Below the pieces are notes generated by a model, which did no database searches, was not told the DNA's origin, and worked only from the letters and a program-made list of their open reading frames with translations. DNA of 64,000 nt. It comes from an archaeon. Lineage in GTDB: Archaea > Thermoproteota > Nitrososphaeria > Nitrososphaerales > JACAEJ01. Positions 1 to 8,551 of this stretch are shown piece after piece (positions within the stretch are counted from its first letter, which is position 1; every line of letters begins with the position of its first letter). Location: assembly GCA_024256265.1 (NCBI GenBank), contig JACGUK010000005.1:62001-126000 (forward strand). Reading direction: 5' to 3'. The position numbers were made by a program, and so were the translations under genes.

Positions 1-399
1 AAAGAAGGGTTGGCTAGCTATCTAGGACATGTAATAGTTCAACTCTACACCAAGAACCCTTACAAAACGACAAACTGTGTCAGTATAGCTACAACATTTG
101 CCGTTGACCCGAAATATGAAAATCATCTTATTGAAACATTCCGAGACTGTTTGAAGAAGAGCACATACTCAGAACATACAGGCATGGCAGTTTATAGAGG
201 GATCGATCCTCCTGAGCTTGTGAGAGATTTTTCAGTAAGAGCGAAGAAAGAATTATTAGAGTTAGCTGACGCTGAGAAGGTAGCAGTTGCCGGCAAGGTC
301 GACTTAATTCCAATAACTGGACAGCGTGGTCTAATAGGTGCCTTGGCAGCGATAGGGTTTGCAAACGATCCAGATGAAGCAGTGAAAGTTTACGCATGA
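1..399 (+). CDS. mmp11: Methanogenesis marker protein 11 (C-terminal part)
   Basis: The reading frame is open from base 1, so the true start lies outside the window; only the last 132 residues are present. Visible motifs are NPYKTTNC near the start and GQRGLIGALAAIGF near the end. Both resemble elements of TiaS, the archaeal tRNA(Ile2) agmatinylcytidine synthetase, to which I recall marker 11 being related; the methanogenesis context favours marker 11. The precise role of the family is not established. The stop overlaps the ATG of the next gene by 4 nt, which implies a shared transcript with the radical SAM gene. TiaS itself is the main alternative. Confidence 0.62.
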   Translation, partial: KEGLASYLGHVIVQLYTKNPYKTTNCVSIATTFAVDPKYENHLIETFRDCLKKSTYSEHTGMAVYRGIDPPELVRDFSVRAKKELLELADAEKVAVAGKVDLIPITGQRGLIGALAAIGFANDPDEAVKVYA

Positions 400-1481
400 T
401 TCTAAATCCTGCCGTATTAAAGATAGAGCTATTATGCCTTGGTGCTCATGCTGCCGAGGATATTGATAGAGGTCGTAAAGGAGGAGCTGGACCAGCAGGA
501 GGACAATATTTTGTGCTTCCTGGTAATGTAGTCGTTAATGTCCCACTTCAAGGCAGGTTTGTGGAGAACTCCCCCTTTACTATATTGAAGGGTGATAAAG
601 GATATAGCCTCTACAAGAATCAGAAGTTCCTAGCTAAGGTAGAGATTGTCCCAAGACCAAAATTCTATGAAAAATTCACTTCTGATGGTACACCTATGTG
701 GAAGATCGCTCTTCTCCATGGAAGGGATTGCTTGGCATCTACAGTCTCTCAAAGATGTGTCTATTGGAGGGAGAATAGACAGTGCCTTTTTTGCGGGATC
801 GAACTTTCACTTAAGTATGGGACTACAACAGAGTTCAAGACACCCCAACAGCTGAGTGAAGTTGCTTCAGAGGCAGTTAAAGAAGGCGTTGTAAAGCATG
901 TAACTTTGACAACAGGAACTGTGCCAAGCCCTGATAAGGGAGCTGTAATACTAGCGGAGGCAACACTTGGGATTAAGAAAGATACAAGCTTACATGTCCA
1001 TGTCCAGCTTGAACCTCCGACTGATTTGAAATATATAGAGTTACTACATAAAGCTGAAGCGGACACTATAGGCATCCACATAGAATCGTTTGATCCTGAA
1101 GTCAGATCAAGAGTATGCCCAGCTAAGCCCGCGATGGACAGTTTTGTTTCAGCATGGGAGATTGCTGTGGACCTATTTGGAGCTGGTCAAGTAAGTTCTA
1201 TGATTATTGCAGGATTGGGCGAGAGTGATGAAAGTATCATTCAAGGGGCTGAAATTTTGGCTCGCATGGGCGTAGTACCATTACTTGTACCTCTCCGCCC
1301 CATCATAGGGACGCCACTTGAGGATGTAAGGCCACCATCACCTGAGAGGATGATTAGCCTCTATATGAAGCTTGGCGAAATACTTAGAACTTTTGGAGAG
1401 AATATCCTCGAAAACAAAGCTGGTTGCGTAAGGTGTGGAGGATGCTCTGCCTTAGGTGATGTTCTAATCTTTGGGGTCTAA
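396..1481 (+). CDS. Radical SAM protein, MSMEG_0568-like family
   Basis: A 361-residue radical SAM enzyme. The cluster motif is C-x8-C-x2-C (C121, C130, C133), the unusual spacing I associate with the MSMEG_0568 family. Supporting landmarks are GRKGGAGPAGG near residue 30, HGRDCLAST just before the cluster, TTGTVPSPDKGA, QLEPPTD, and IAGLGESDESI. The C-terminus carries a further cysteine group (C344, C347, C350) in CVRCGGCSALGD that could hold an auxiliary metal or Fe-S centre. The start overlaps the stop of marker 11 by 4 nt, so the two are probably translationally coupled. The substrate is unknown; a link to methanogenesis is inferred from position only. Confidence 0.72.
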   Translation: MILNPAVLKIELLCLGAHAAEDIDRGRKGGAGPAGGQYFVLPGNVVVNVPLQGRFVENSPFTILKGDKGYSLYKNQKFLAKVEIVPRPKFYEKFTSDGTPMWKIALLHGRDCLASTVSQRCVYWRENRQCLFCGIELSLKYGTTTEFKTPQQLSEVASEAVKEGVVKHVTLTTGTVPSPDKGAVILAEATLGIKKDTSLHVHVQLEPPTDLKYIELLHKAEADTIGIHIESFDPEVRSRVCPAKPAMDSFVSAWEIAVDLFGAGQVSSMIIAGLGESDESIIQGAEILARMGVVPLLVPLRPIIGTPLEDVRPPSPERMISLYMKLGEILRTFGENILENKAGCVRCGGCSALGDVLIFGV

Positions 1482-1603
1482 GGTTAGCACGCTAATGGCG
1501 GATCTTGACTTTCAATCATGGATCGTTTTTGTGTTCCAATCATTTAATAAAATAAGGTATTTATTAACATAAAATTATACTCAAAAGAGTAGATGAATCT
1601 AAA

Positions 1604-2464
1604 ATGTTAACCATGGAATACATAAAAAGCATAGCCAAAGAGAGAGCTGCAAAAGTAGCCATAGGGGTTGGTTGGGAAAGGGAAGATTGCATATCTAAAA
1701 CAGTTCTTTCTGCCATAAATGCACAGAAGCAAGGTCTTGCCAAAGTAATCTTAGTAGGGGATGAATCAAAAATTCGCAAATATTTGATCAACGATGGGGC
1801 AGAAGTCATTCATAGCGATAGACCTTGGTTTGAAATAGTGAAATTGATCAAAGAGAACTATGTAGACGCTGCAGTCAGGGGCTATCTTTCTGCAACAAAA
1901 GTAATAAATGAGGTTAAGAAGTCTTTCAATATTGTTCATCTACATAGAATAGCTCTCTTCTCAACTTACAAGGGAGAGTTATTCTTTTTCGCCCCAGTTG
2001 GAATAGATGAAGGGAATGATTTGATGGATAAATACATCTTTGTAGAACATGCATTAAATTTGCATAGAAAATTGGATATTAGCCCCAAAATTGCTATTTT
2101 GTCAGGAGGAAGAAAGGAGGACTTCGGAAGAGACCCTAGAGTGGATAAAACTCTAGGAGAGGGAGAGTTCTTATCGAGCATAATAAAAGAGAGGGGATTA
2201 GCTTCAGATGTAAAACACTATGGAATATTGATAGAGGATGCAATAGAAGAAAAGGCAACTTTTATCTTAGCACCAGATGGTATATGCGGGAACTTGGTAT
2301 TTAGAACTTTGGAATTCTTAGGAGGGGGTAAAGGGATAGGCGCGATATATGCTGACCTAATTCCAGAAAAAATCTTCATAGATGTTTCTAGAACGACACC
2401 AGACTATGTTGATTCAATCTCTCTTGCAAGTTTTATGTCAAAAGTCCTTAAAAAAAGGACTTAA
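1604..2464 (+). CDS. mtxX: Methanogenesis marker protein 4 / methyltransferase-related MtxX
   Basis: A 286-residue protein with the overall look of the phosphotransacetylase-like family called MtxX or methanogenesis marker 4: early KVAIGVGWERED, then VILVGDESKIRK, DAAVRGYLSATK, FAPVGIDEGND, ILSGGRKEDFGRD and a final GIGAIYADLIP segment. The role of the family is unproven; its name comes from co-occurrence with corrinoid methyltransferases in methanogens. Here it lies directly upstream of an MtaA/MtbA-like methyltransferase, which fits. A second in-frame ATG at 1613 is possible. The upstream 120 bases are AT-rich and contain no other gene; transcription probably starts there. Confidence 0.75.
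   Translation: MLTMEYIKSIAKERAAKVAIGVGWEREDCISKTVLSAINAQKQGLAKVILVGDESKIRKYLINDGAEVIHSDRPWFEIVKLIKENYVDAAVRGYLSATKVINEVKKSFNIVHLHRIALFSTYKGELFFFAPVGIDEGNDLMDKYIFVEHALNLHRKLDISPKIAILSGGRKEDFGRDPRVDKTLGEGEFLSSIIKERGLASDVKHYGILIEDAIEEKATFILAPDGICGNLVFRTLEFLGGGKGIGAIYADLIPEKIFIDVSRTTPDYVDSISLASFMSKVLKKRT
2442..2462 (+). terminator. Short hairpin over the mtxX stop codon
   Basis: Arms AAGTCCTT (2442-2449) and AAGGACTT (2455-2462) form a perfect 8-bp stem with a 5-base A loop. The hairpin includes the last codons and stop of mtxX. No clear T tract follows, so it may be an mRNA 3'-end or stability element rather than a terminator. Confidence 0.35.
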
Positions 2465-2666
2465 GATTATTTGTCTGGCTGAAGGAAAGAGAAAAAGAAT
2501 TGAATTTGAAGATTTTCTCTTTAAGAACAAGATAAGGTATATAATCGCTAAGTAATCCATATGCAGAAAAAATAAGCTATAGAATATTATAATTAAATAA
2601 ATAGAAAACTTTATCTTTAGATAAATTTTTATAAAATTTAAAAGTGATACATGAGGTCGAATTGGT

Positions 2667-3674
2667 ATGAATCCTAAGGAAAGATTCATTAATGCACTGT
2701 TGGGAAAACCAAAAGACTATACGCCACCCACATGTGTAACACAAATAGCCTTAGTTGAATCGATGGAGGCTTTCAACGCTAAATGGCCTGAAGCCCATAA
2801 AGACCCTCAAAAGATGGCTACTTTGGGAGTTTCGCTCTATAAACTTGCCGAACTTGAAACTGCTAGAATACCGTTCTGCTTGACGGTAATAGCCGACGCT
2901 TTAGGTGCAAAAGTGGATTTAGGCACTATCGATATACAACCTTCAGTAAAAGAGCATCCTTTTGCTTCTGCCGATCAGGTTAAGATCCCTGAAGATTTTC
3001 TTGAACGTGGGCGAATCCCAGTTGTGTTGGAAGCCACTAAGATTTTGAAGGAAAAATGGGGCAATACCTTACCCATATTGGTAGGATTTGAAGCACCTAT
3101 TACGCTCGCGGGTCATCTAGTTGGAACTGAGAGACTTTTAATATGGATGATCAAAAAAAGAAATGAAGTAAAAGAACTACTAAAGAAAACTACTGAAGCA
3201 GATGTCATATATGTTAATGCATTGTTAAAAGCAGGAGCAGATGTTCTTGTTCCATGTGATCCAACAGCATCTCCTGACATGATCAGTCCATTGGACTTTA
3301 GGGAATTAGTGAAACCAAATCTTATAGAACTCATGAAATCCGTCAAAGGATACTTTGTACTTCATATTTGTGGTAAAACAAAGCCAATAGTTAAGGATAT
3401 GGCTGAGACAGGTGCACATGGTATAAGCATAGAGGATAAAGTTGACATTCGATATGCTAAGGAAGCTGCAGGAGACAAAGCCAAAATCATTGGTAACGTA
3501 TCAACAAGTAAGACTATCTTCATGGGAACGCCTGATGAGGTGAAAGAAGAAGCTAAGAAGGTACTTGATGCAGAAGTAGACCTTTTAGCCCCTGCATGTG
3601 GCATTCCACCTATATCCCCATTAGATAACATAAAAGCACTTGTCACTGCTGTCAAAGAGTACTATAAACTATAA
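2667..3674 (+). CDS. MtaA/MtbA-like methylcobamide:CoM methyltransferase (uroporphyrinogen decarboxylase fold)
   Basis: A 335-residue member of the UroD/MtaA/CmuA family. The expected zinc site is present: H233 and C235 in LHICGK and C311 in PACGIPP, matching the His-x-Cys...Cys zinc ligands that activate the thiol of coenzyme M in MtaA and MtbA. The family transfers a methyl group from a methylated corrinoid protein to coenzyme M in the cytoplasm. The gene follows mtxX with a 200-base AT-rich gap that likely holds its own promoter, and converges on marker 8. No corrinoid protein gene lies beside it, so its methyl donor (methanol, methylamine or other) cannot be told. Confidence 0.82.
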   Translation: MNPKERFINALLGKPKDYTPPTCVTQIALVESMEAFNAKWPEAHKDPQKMATLGVSLYKLAELETARIPFCLTVIADALGAKVDLGTIDIQPSVKEHPFASADQVKIPEDFLERGRIPVVLEATKILKEKWGNTLPILVGFEAPITLAGHLVGTERLLIWMIKKRNEVKELLKKTTEADVIYVNALLKAGADVLVPCDPTASPDMISPLDFRELVKPNLIELMKSVKGYFVLHICGKTKPIVKDMAETGAHGISIEDKVDIRYAKEAAGDKAKIIGNVSTSKTIFMGTPDEVKEEAKKVLDAEVDLLAPACGIPPISPLDNIKALVTAVKEYYKL

Positions 3675-3708
3675 GGCTAAACTCCAACTTTTATTTTTTT
3701 GCCATCAG

Positions 3709-4560
3709 TTAAGTAAGTGGGTAAGGAGAATTTTCTAGGCTTAATTTGGGTAGTTCTGTTCTCATAACGAGTAAGGGGAGATTTGTTTTCATTAGGTAAT
3801 TTAAAGCAATTTCCTTGCCTTTTTCAGTTAAAACAAATACTGGGATAGAGACACCTATCTGCATTAAAGCCTTTGGGCCCACTTTCTCCCTAACTACACT
3901 GGATGAACACGACCAAACAAGATCTGCCAATAACAAATGGGGAACTTGTGAATCTTTTAGAGAAGAATTATGAATTGATAAAATATGAAGGATAATTTGC
4001 TCTTTACTTTCAATATCTTTTAATTTAAGGATTTTATCAGATTCGAAACCTGCTATCGTGACCCCTATTCTATTGTAACCTAACTTTATAGCTTCCTCTA
4101 CACCCTTAACTTGATCTATACGTGCTTTGCTACTGATCACTGTCGCTCCTGCATCTCTAAGTTTATCTATGATCTCAGTTATTGGGCTTGTCTTGATTAT
4201 TCCAGTTAGTCTCGCACCTATTCCTTGAACAAGTTTAGGATCGCTCACAATAACCGTCCCAGCACCTTCACAAACAATTATGCAACAATCTATTAGTTTT
4301 GATTCCAATGCTACACTGAGCATCTCTGATGCACCAAAAGTTATCAAGAAGTCACTGGAAAAAGCTCTCTTCTCGGTGTAGAGATGACTTTGGATTTGCC
4401 CCTCTATTATTTCTTTGACTCTCTCTCGATCTATCTTTTCGTATCCTAACATCTTATGATAAACAGGGCAATATCTTATCTTTGGTTCAGATAGTACTTC
4501 TACCTGACCATTATGAATCAAAACTTTGGCTCCACAAGTTTCTATCAAATGTTTGCTCAT
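3709..4560 (-). CDS. mmp8: Methanogenesis marker protein 8 (DUF2099)
   Basis: A 283-residue protein matching marker 8: the N-terminus carries ETCGAKVLIHNGQVEV and IRYCPVYHKMLGYEKI, followed by a middle region with ITFGASEM, CEGAGTVIVSDPKLVQG and IGARLTGI. The cysteines in the first third (C9, C31) are typical of the family as I remember it. Function is unknown, though the family is nearly restricted to organisms with MCR. It converges with the MtaA-like gene; the 34-base gap contains a T-rich run. The upstream neighbour on the same strand is a winged-helix protein only 26 bases away, so the two may be co-transcribed. Confidence 0.8.
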   Translation of the reverse strand: MSKHLIETCGAKVLIHNGQVEVLSEPKIRYCPVYHKMLGYEKIDRERVKEIIEGQIQSHLYTEKRAFSSDFLITFGASEMLSVALESKLIDCCIIVCEGAGTVIVSDPKLVQGIGARLTGIIKTSPITEIIDKLRDAGATVISSKARIDQVKGVEEAIKLGYNRIGVTIAGFESDKILKLKDIESKEQIILHILSIHNSSLKDSQVPHLLLADLVWSCSSSVVREKVGPKALMQIGVSIPVFVLTEKGKEIALNYLMKTNLPLLVMRTELPKLSLENSPYPLT

Positions 4561-4586
4561 ATCTAACTGAGTTGTTTGCTTGCTCT

Positions 4587-5108
4587 TTAATTTGTTGTAG
4601 ATTCAGGATTTTGTTTGCTCAACGCATCCACAATATTTTCAGCTTCATCCCTCAATTCCTTTCTGAGCTCATCAAAAAAGAAAGCCAAACTCTTAAGAGT
4701 GAGTTGTGCTACTAGGTTTCCTAAGCTATATTCTCCTCCCTTGTTCTCAAAGGCTTTCACAATCACTTCGTCATATTCGGTCAATAATCTGTTCAATAGC
4801 CCCTTAAGTTCATATCCAATCTTTTGGGCTAAATCATCAAGTTCACCGAATTCTCCAACTTCAATGATGTATTTTGGAATGTAAAATTTTAACTTATCTT
4901 TCTCAAGATATTCTACTAATTGCTCTTCACACAATCTATCTAGGATCTTAGTAATTTCTGCTTTATCTAGACCTGTCATTGAAGAGAGGAATGCAGAATT
5001 CATTGGACCCTTGCTGAGCAATTTAATTAGAAGGTATGTAACGGGCTCACTCATATTGTTTACAAGTTTTTGAAGTTCTTCTAATTTGCCATAATACAAG
5101 ACATTCAT
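4587..5108 (-). CDS. Winged-helix DNA-binding protein, unknown
   Basis: A 173-residue protein. Residues 20-90 look like an ArsR/TrmB-type winged helix: a first helix around PVTYLLIKLLSKGPM, a recognition-helix-like stretch SSMTGLDKAEITKILDRL, then a wing in EEQLVEYLEKDKLKFYI. The second half is acidic and helical and may dimerise. It precedes marker 8 by 26 bases on the same strand, so a role in regulating that gene or the marker cluster is plausible but inferred only from position. I do not recognise the exact family. Confidence 0.55.
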   Translation of the reverse strand: MNVLYYGKLEELQKLVNNMSEPVTYLLIKLLSKGPMNSAFLSSMTGLDKAEITKILDRLCEEQLVEYLEKDKLKFYIPKYIIEVGEFGELDDLAQKIGYELKGLLNRLLTEYDEVIVKAFENKGGEYSLGNLVAQLTLKSLAFFFDELRKELRDEAENIVDALSKQNPESTTN

Positions 5109-5225
5109 ATTTAACCCCTCTTAGTCTTACTTTAAAAGATATAATTAGTATTTAGTGCTTTCTTCTCGAATTTTATTAAAAAATAATTATTTCTACCTTT
5201 ACGTTTTAAAGAGCTTTGCAGGAAT

Positions 5226-6101
5226 TTAAGAAGTTATCTTTAACGATTTAACTATAGCCATCTCCAATTTTATTTTACCTATTTCCTTAATTTTCTCATC
5301 ATACAACGATGCTCCTATTATGTCAAATATATGTCCCTTATGTGAAATTATAACTATATTCTCAGACTTGGCTTTTGCTATGGGAATCTCTCCTATGTAT
5401 ATTTCTTCTCCTGGAGAGACTCCAAAAACTTTTCTGTAAGTAAACTCACCTTCGACTGTCATACGTTCTTGGGGAGGAGAGGAACCATTTATAATAGTGA
5501 ATCCCAGTCTTGAAGAGAGAGTAGATGAAATTTGAGGAGGAGTCTGAGTCCAAGAAATTACCACATATTTGTTTAAATCTTCGATCTTGACCATTTCAAT
5601 GAATGCTATTGAATCACTCAAAAGAGAACTATTATTCAATACTTCATAGCCCATATACATAGCGCTCTCCATATTCTTCGCATTTGTTATGAAAATTATT
5701 GCATCAACCCCCTCGCCATATAATGCATTCATAGCCTCACTGGGCATTCTATGTTCACTCGACCTTCCATATGACTTTTCTTTTAACTTGAAATCCTTTT
5801 CCATGAATGCCTCTCTAATTTTCCCTAGGAAATCATAATCTTTAAAGGATGGGGATTTAACGAATCCTATGAAGAAGCCTTCATAAAATCTAATTGGCTC
5901 ATATTTGTTTATGATCACCTTTGCACCAATATTTTCAGCCTCTAATAGCAAACTTCTTATTTTCTCAGTAATTTCTGGTAAAATCCATGTAGATTTTTGA
6001 ACGTTAATGGCTTTGATTCTCCTTAATTCTCTGACTATTCTAATTCTTAGCCCGTATGGATCGATCTTTTCATTAATATCATATATGATGAGATATTTCA
6101 T
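5226..6101 (-). CDS. Unrecognised protein with Cas2-like N-terminal domain in the marker cluster
   Basis: About 291 residues. The first 70 or so (YLIIYDINEK, RELRRIKAINVQKSTWIL) read like the ferredoxin-like Cas2 fold: a hydrophobic strand ending in YD, a helix rich in Arg/Lys, then QKSxW. No CRISPR genes or array are nearby. The middle is a Rossmann-like segment (GVDAIIFITNAKN, VVISWTQTPPQ) and the end carries ENIVIISHKGHIFDIIG. A strong Shine-Dalgarno GGAGGT at 6114-6119 fits ATG 6101 (9-base spacing); an ATG at 6107 is closer. It diverges from mcrC across a 150-200-base promoter region. Role unknown; neighbours suggest an MCR-associated job. Confidence 0.5.
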   Translation of the reverse strand: MKYLIIYDINEKIDPYGLRIRIVRELRRIKAINVQKSTWILPEITEKIRSLLLEAENIGAKVIINKYEPIRFYEGFFIGFVKSPSFKDYDFLGKIREAFMEKDFKLKEKSYGRSSEHRMPSEAMNALYGEGVDAIIFITNAKNMESAMYMGYEVLNNSSLLSDSIAFIEMVKIEDLNKYVVISWTQTPPQISSTLSSRLGFTIINGSSPPQERMTVEGEFTYRKVFGVSPGEEIYIGEIPIAKAKSENIVIISHKGHIFDIIGASLYDEKIKEIGKIKLEMAIVKSLKITS

Positions 6102-6263
6102 AATCATCAAACCTCCTAAGTTATGTTAATCCAAATTTATCTCTTACTAGCAAGTTAATAATATTTCACATATAAACCTTGAAGTAAATATTGTGATTAA
6201 TCGTAATAATTGAGATTCCTATGAAAGAAGAAGTCAAGAGACATAATTGCCATCTCATTCATG

Positions 6264-6271
6264 TTTATAAG
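6264..6271 (+). promoter_or_regulatory. TATA box for mcrC
   Basis: TTTATAAG lies about 33 bases upstream of the ATG at 6300, the distance expected for an archaeal promoter driving a leaderless or near-leaderless mRNA. It overlaps an upstream in-frame ATG (6261), which argues against that ATG as the start. Confidence 0.5.
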
Positions 6272-6299
6272 TAGATCAAAGTATAATATACTTAGAAGA

Positions 6300-6938
6300 A
6301 TGTCCATAGGAAGAAAGACACATGTAATAGATTGCAGGGAAACAATGGGTCTAGGCTTAGGAGGGGAACTGGCTCAAAGTGGGACGATATCTGAGTCAGA
6401 AGGCAAGGAAGTAATAGTTCTATCTATGTCTCCTGACAGAAGGCATGTAACTAAGCCTGTTTGCGAAGTAACATATGGTTTAAGAGAGGCTGGCATAGAA
6501 GTTAGCGTCATCGTCTTTAGGTCAGGCATGGGTCAACCCAGAGAATCGCCTGCTTCAGGTGCTAGAGGAAATCTAACTGAGGTTGGATATGATGAAGTAC
6601 TTAAGGTAAAGCGTTTCAAACTTGCAATAATACATGGTGGAGCGGTCAAGCATCACGTTGCATATAAAGTGAGATATTTGCTCAAATTGATCGACCTGCC
6701 ATCTATAGTCATATGCCAAGCACCAGTGGATTTCGAAGATTTGGCTGAAGTAGGTGTCAAAACACGAGTTGTACGACCTCCTCCTGAGAAAATAGAGACA
6801 GTTGGAGAAGTAGTAGACATTGTTACCGACGTTATCAGAGGAGCAACTGTACCTATTGACAAGATGAATGAAATAGTGACTAAAGTTAGGAGATGGACAA
6901 GCAATAATCAGCAGATAAGGCTAAGAGAAGACTCTTAA
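6300..6938 (+). CDS. mcrC: Methyl-coenzyme M reductase operon protein C
   Basis: From ATG 6300 the protein is 212 residues and begins with SIGRKTHVIDCRETMG, as in known McrC. Diagnostic motifs are MSPDRRHVTKPVCEVTYGLREAG, CQAPVDFEDLAEVGVKTR and VVDIVTDVIRGAT (given here in overlapping parts of one conserved core). McrC is reported as part of the large ATP-dependent complex that activates MCR, together with component A2 (AtwA). The gene faces atwA and their 3' ends overlap by 18 bases. The upstream in-frame ATG at 6261 lies inside the probable TATA box. No mcrA, mcrB or mcrG is in this window, so mcrC is separated from the structural operon here. Confidence 0.9.
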   Translation: MSIGRKTHVIDCRETMGLGLGGELAQSGTISESEGKEVIVLSMSPDRRHVTKPVCEVTYGLREAGIEVSVIVFRSGMGQPRESPASGARGNLTEVGYDEVLKVKRFKLAIIHGGAVKHHVAYKVRYLLKLIDLPSIVICQAPVDFEDLAEVGVKTRVVRPPPEKIETVGEVVDIVTDVIRGATVPIDKMNEIVTKVRRWTSNNQQIRLREDS

Positions 6939-8522
6939 GAAGGTTTCAACTGCTTTCTTAGGAACTTCTATGCTCACTATTTTACCATCTTTCATTACTG
7001 CAACTCTATCACATACAAATTTAGCGAACTCAACATCATGAGTAATTATGATAAATGTTTGTTTAGACTCATCTCTTGATTTTCTAATAGATAAAGCTAC
7101 ATCTGCCTTTGTTGTTGGGTCCATGGTGCCTGACGGTTCGTCTAATAACACTATAGTGGGCTCTTTGATCAAAACTTGGGCTAATGCAACCCTGTGCCTC
7201 TCTCCCTCGCTCAATTTATCTGGGTATTTGTCAAGTAGATCCTTTGCCTTTTCTTCATCGAATCCTACAGTCCTTAAAGTGTAAATTGCTTTCATTTCAG
7301 CTAATTGCATAGGTAATTCTAACCCTATTGAACTAGTAAGGTTCTCTAAAATAGTGCTATATGGATAGAGATCGTACTCTTGATGCAACAAGCCCACATA
7401 AGATAGGGCTATAGACCTATCTTGATTCCATTGAGTTATATCTACAAATTTCTCACCTATTCTGACGCATATTTTTCCGCTCGATGGCTCAGTCATGCCT
7501 GCTATGATTCTTGAGAGAGTGGTTTTACCTGCTCCACTGAGCCCAATTATACCAAAGATCTCATCTTCATATACGCTAAATGAAACATTGTCTACAGCTT
7601 TAACTAAGCCCCTATCAATAGAATAGTAATATTTTTTCACATCAGAGACCCTTAAAACCTCTTCTTTATATTCTGGAGGTTTAGAAATAGGCTCTTTAAA
7701 CTCCTTTGCAACTTCTTTCACGAACTCTGAGATTGGAATATCTTTTATAATTCTGCCTTTATCAAGGTATAAAACTCTATCTACTAAATTGAAGAGAGTT
7801 CGTGAAATATGAGAAGTTACAATCAAAGTCATATTTTTCCCCTTAACTTCTCTTCTCAACAATTCTTTAATTATCTCAGAGTTGATTAAATCAAGAGTCC
7901 CAGTAGGCTCATCGGCTAAAAAGATAATTGGTCTTATGGCCAATTGTCTAGCTAAAACTACTCTTTGTTTTTCTCCTCCACTTAATAGATTGGCTGGATG
8001 TAGCATTCTATGCGTCAATTTAACGGCTTCGATAAGCCTCTTTGCCTCTTTAATTTCTTCTTCTTTAGAAAGTGTTTTGACATTCTGTAAAGCCTCCAAG
8101 ATATTTTCTATCGTAGTGAAGTATCCATATACTCCAAATGTCCTCTGAAACATTATGGCTATTCTTGATTTGATTGCTTCTTGAATTTTCTCATAACTAT
8201 TCCAATAATCTATCTTAACATATTTTAGAGCAGATTTATGGCAGACCGGACAGTTTGAGCCTTCTTTGCTCGGCGCATCTATCCAATTACATAAAGGACA
8301 AATAGATATGTGATAGATGACTATTCCTTTGTCGGGAGCATAGTCTTTCATCCCTCTGATCATATGAATTAATACTGATTTCCCTGCTCCACTTTTACCG
8401 TATAGAGCTAAGCGTTCTCCCTCTTTTATGTTAAAGCTTATTCCTTCTAGAACTTTTTTTCCATTGAAGCTTTTCTCGACATTTTGAACTTCAATAATGT
8501 TATCTTTGGTCGATGAGTTCAA
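6921..8522 (-). CDS. atwA: MCR activation component A2, twin ABC ATPase
   Basis: A 533-residue soluble protein with two ABC ATPase domains and no membrane segments. Domain 1: Walker A GKSGAGKS (42-49), signature LSGGEKQ, Walker B FLADEP. Domain 2: Walker A GLSGAGKT, signature LSEGERH, Walker B VLLDEP. A four-cysteine insert (C75, C78, C91, C94) sits between Walker A and the Q-loop of domain 1, as I recall for canonical component A2. A2 supplies ATP hydrolysis for reductive activation of the Ni(I) site of MCR. The start is TTG preceded by GGAG. It lies 30 bases after mmp3 on the same strand, probably one operon. Confidence 0.85.
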   Translation of the reverse strand: MNSSTKDNIIEVQNVEKSFNGKKVLEGISFNIKEGERLALYGKSGAGKSVLIHMIRGMKDYAPDKGIVIYHISICPLCNWIDAPSKEGSNCPVCHKSALKYVKIDYWNSYEKIQEAIKSRIAIMFQRTFGVYGYFTTIENILEALQNVKTLSKEEEIKEAKRLIEAVKLTHRMLHPANLLSGGEKQRVVLARQLAIRPIIFLADEPTGTLDLINSEIIKELLRREVKGKNMTLIVTSHISRTLFNLVDRVLYLDKGRIIKDIPISEFVKEVAKEFKEPISKPPEYKEEVLRVSDVKKYYYSIDRGLVKAVDNVSFSVYEDEIFGIIGLSGAGKTTLSRIIAGMTEPSSGKICVRIGEKFVDITQWNQDRSIALSYVGLLHQEYDLYPYSTILENLTSSIGLELPMQLAEMKAIYTLRTVGFDEEKAKDLLDKYPDKLSEGERHRVALAQVLIKEPTIVLLDEPSGTMDPTTKADVALSIRKSRDESKQTFIIITHDVEFAKFVCDRVAVMKDGKIVSIEVPKKAVETFLRVFS

Positions 8523-8551
8523 TCAAATCTCCACTTCCAGCCACATTTCTC

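Noticed and set aside
5226..6101. Cas2 as evidence for a CRISPR locus
   Set aside because: No repeats, no other cas genes, and the protein is far longer than Cas2.
6261..6299. Upstream ATG as start of mcrC
   Set aside because: It lies inside the probable TATA box, and McrC proteins begin at the 6300 ATG.
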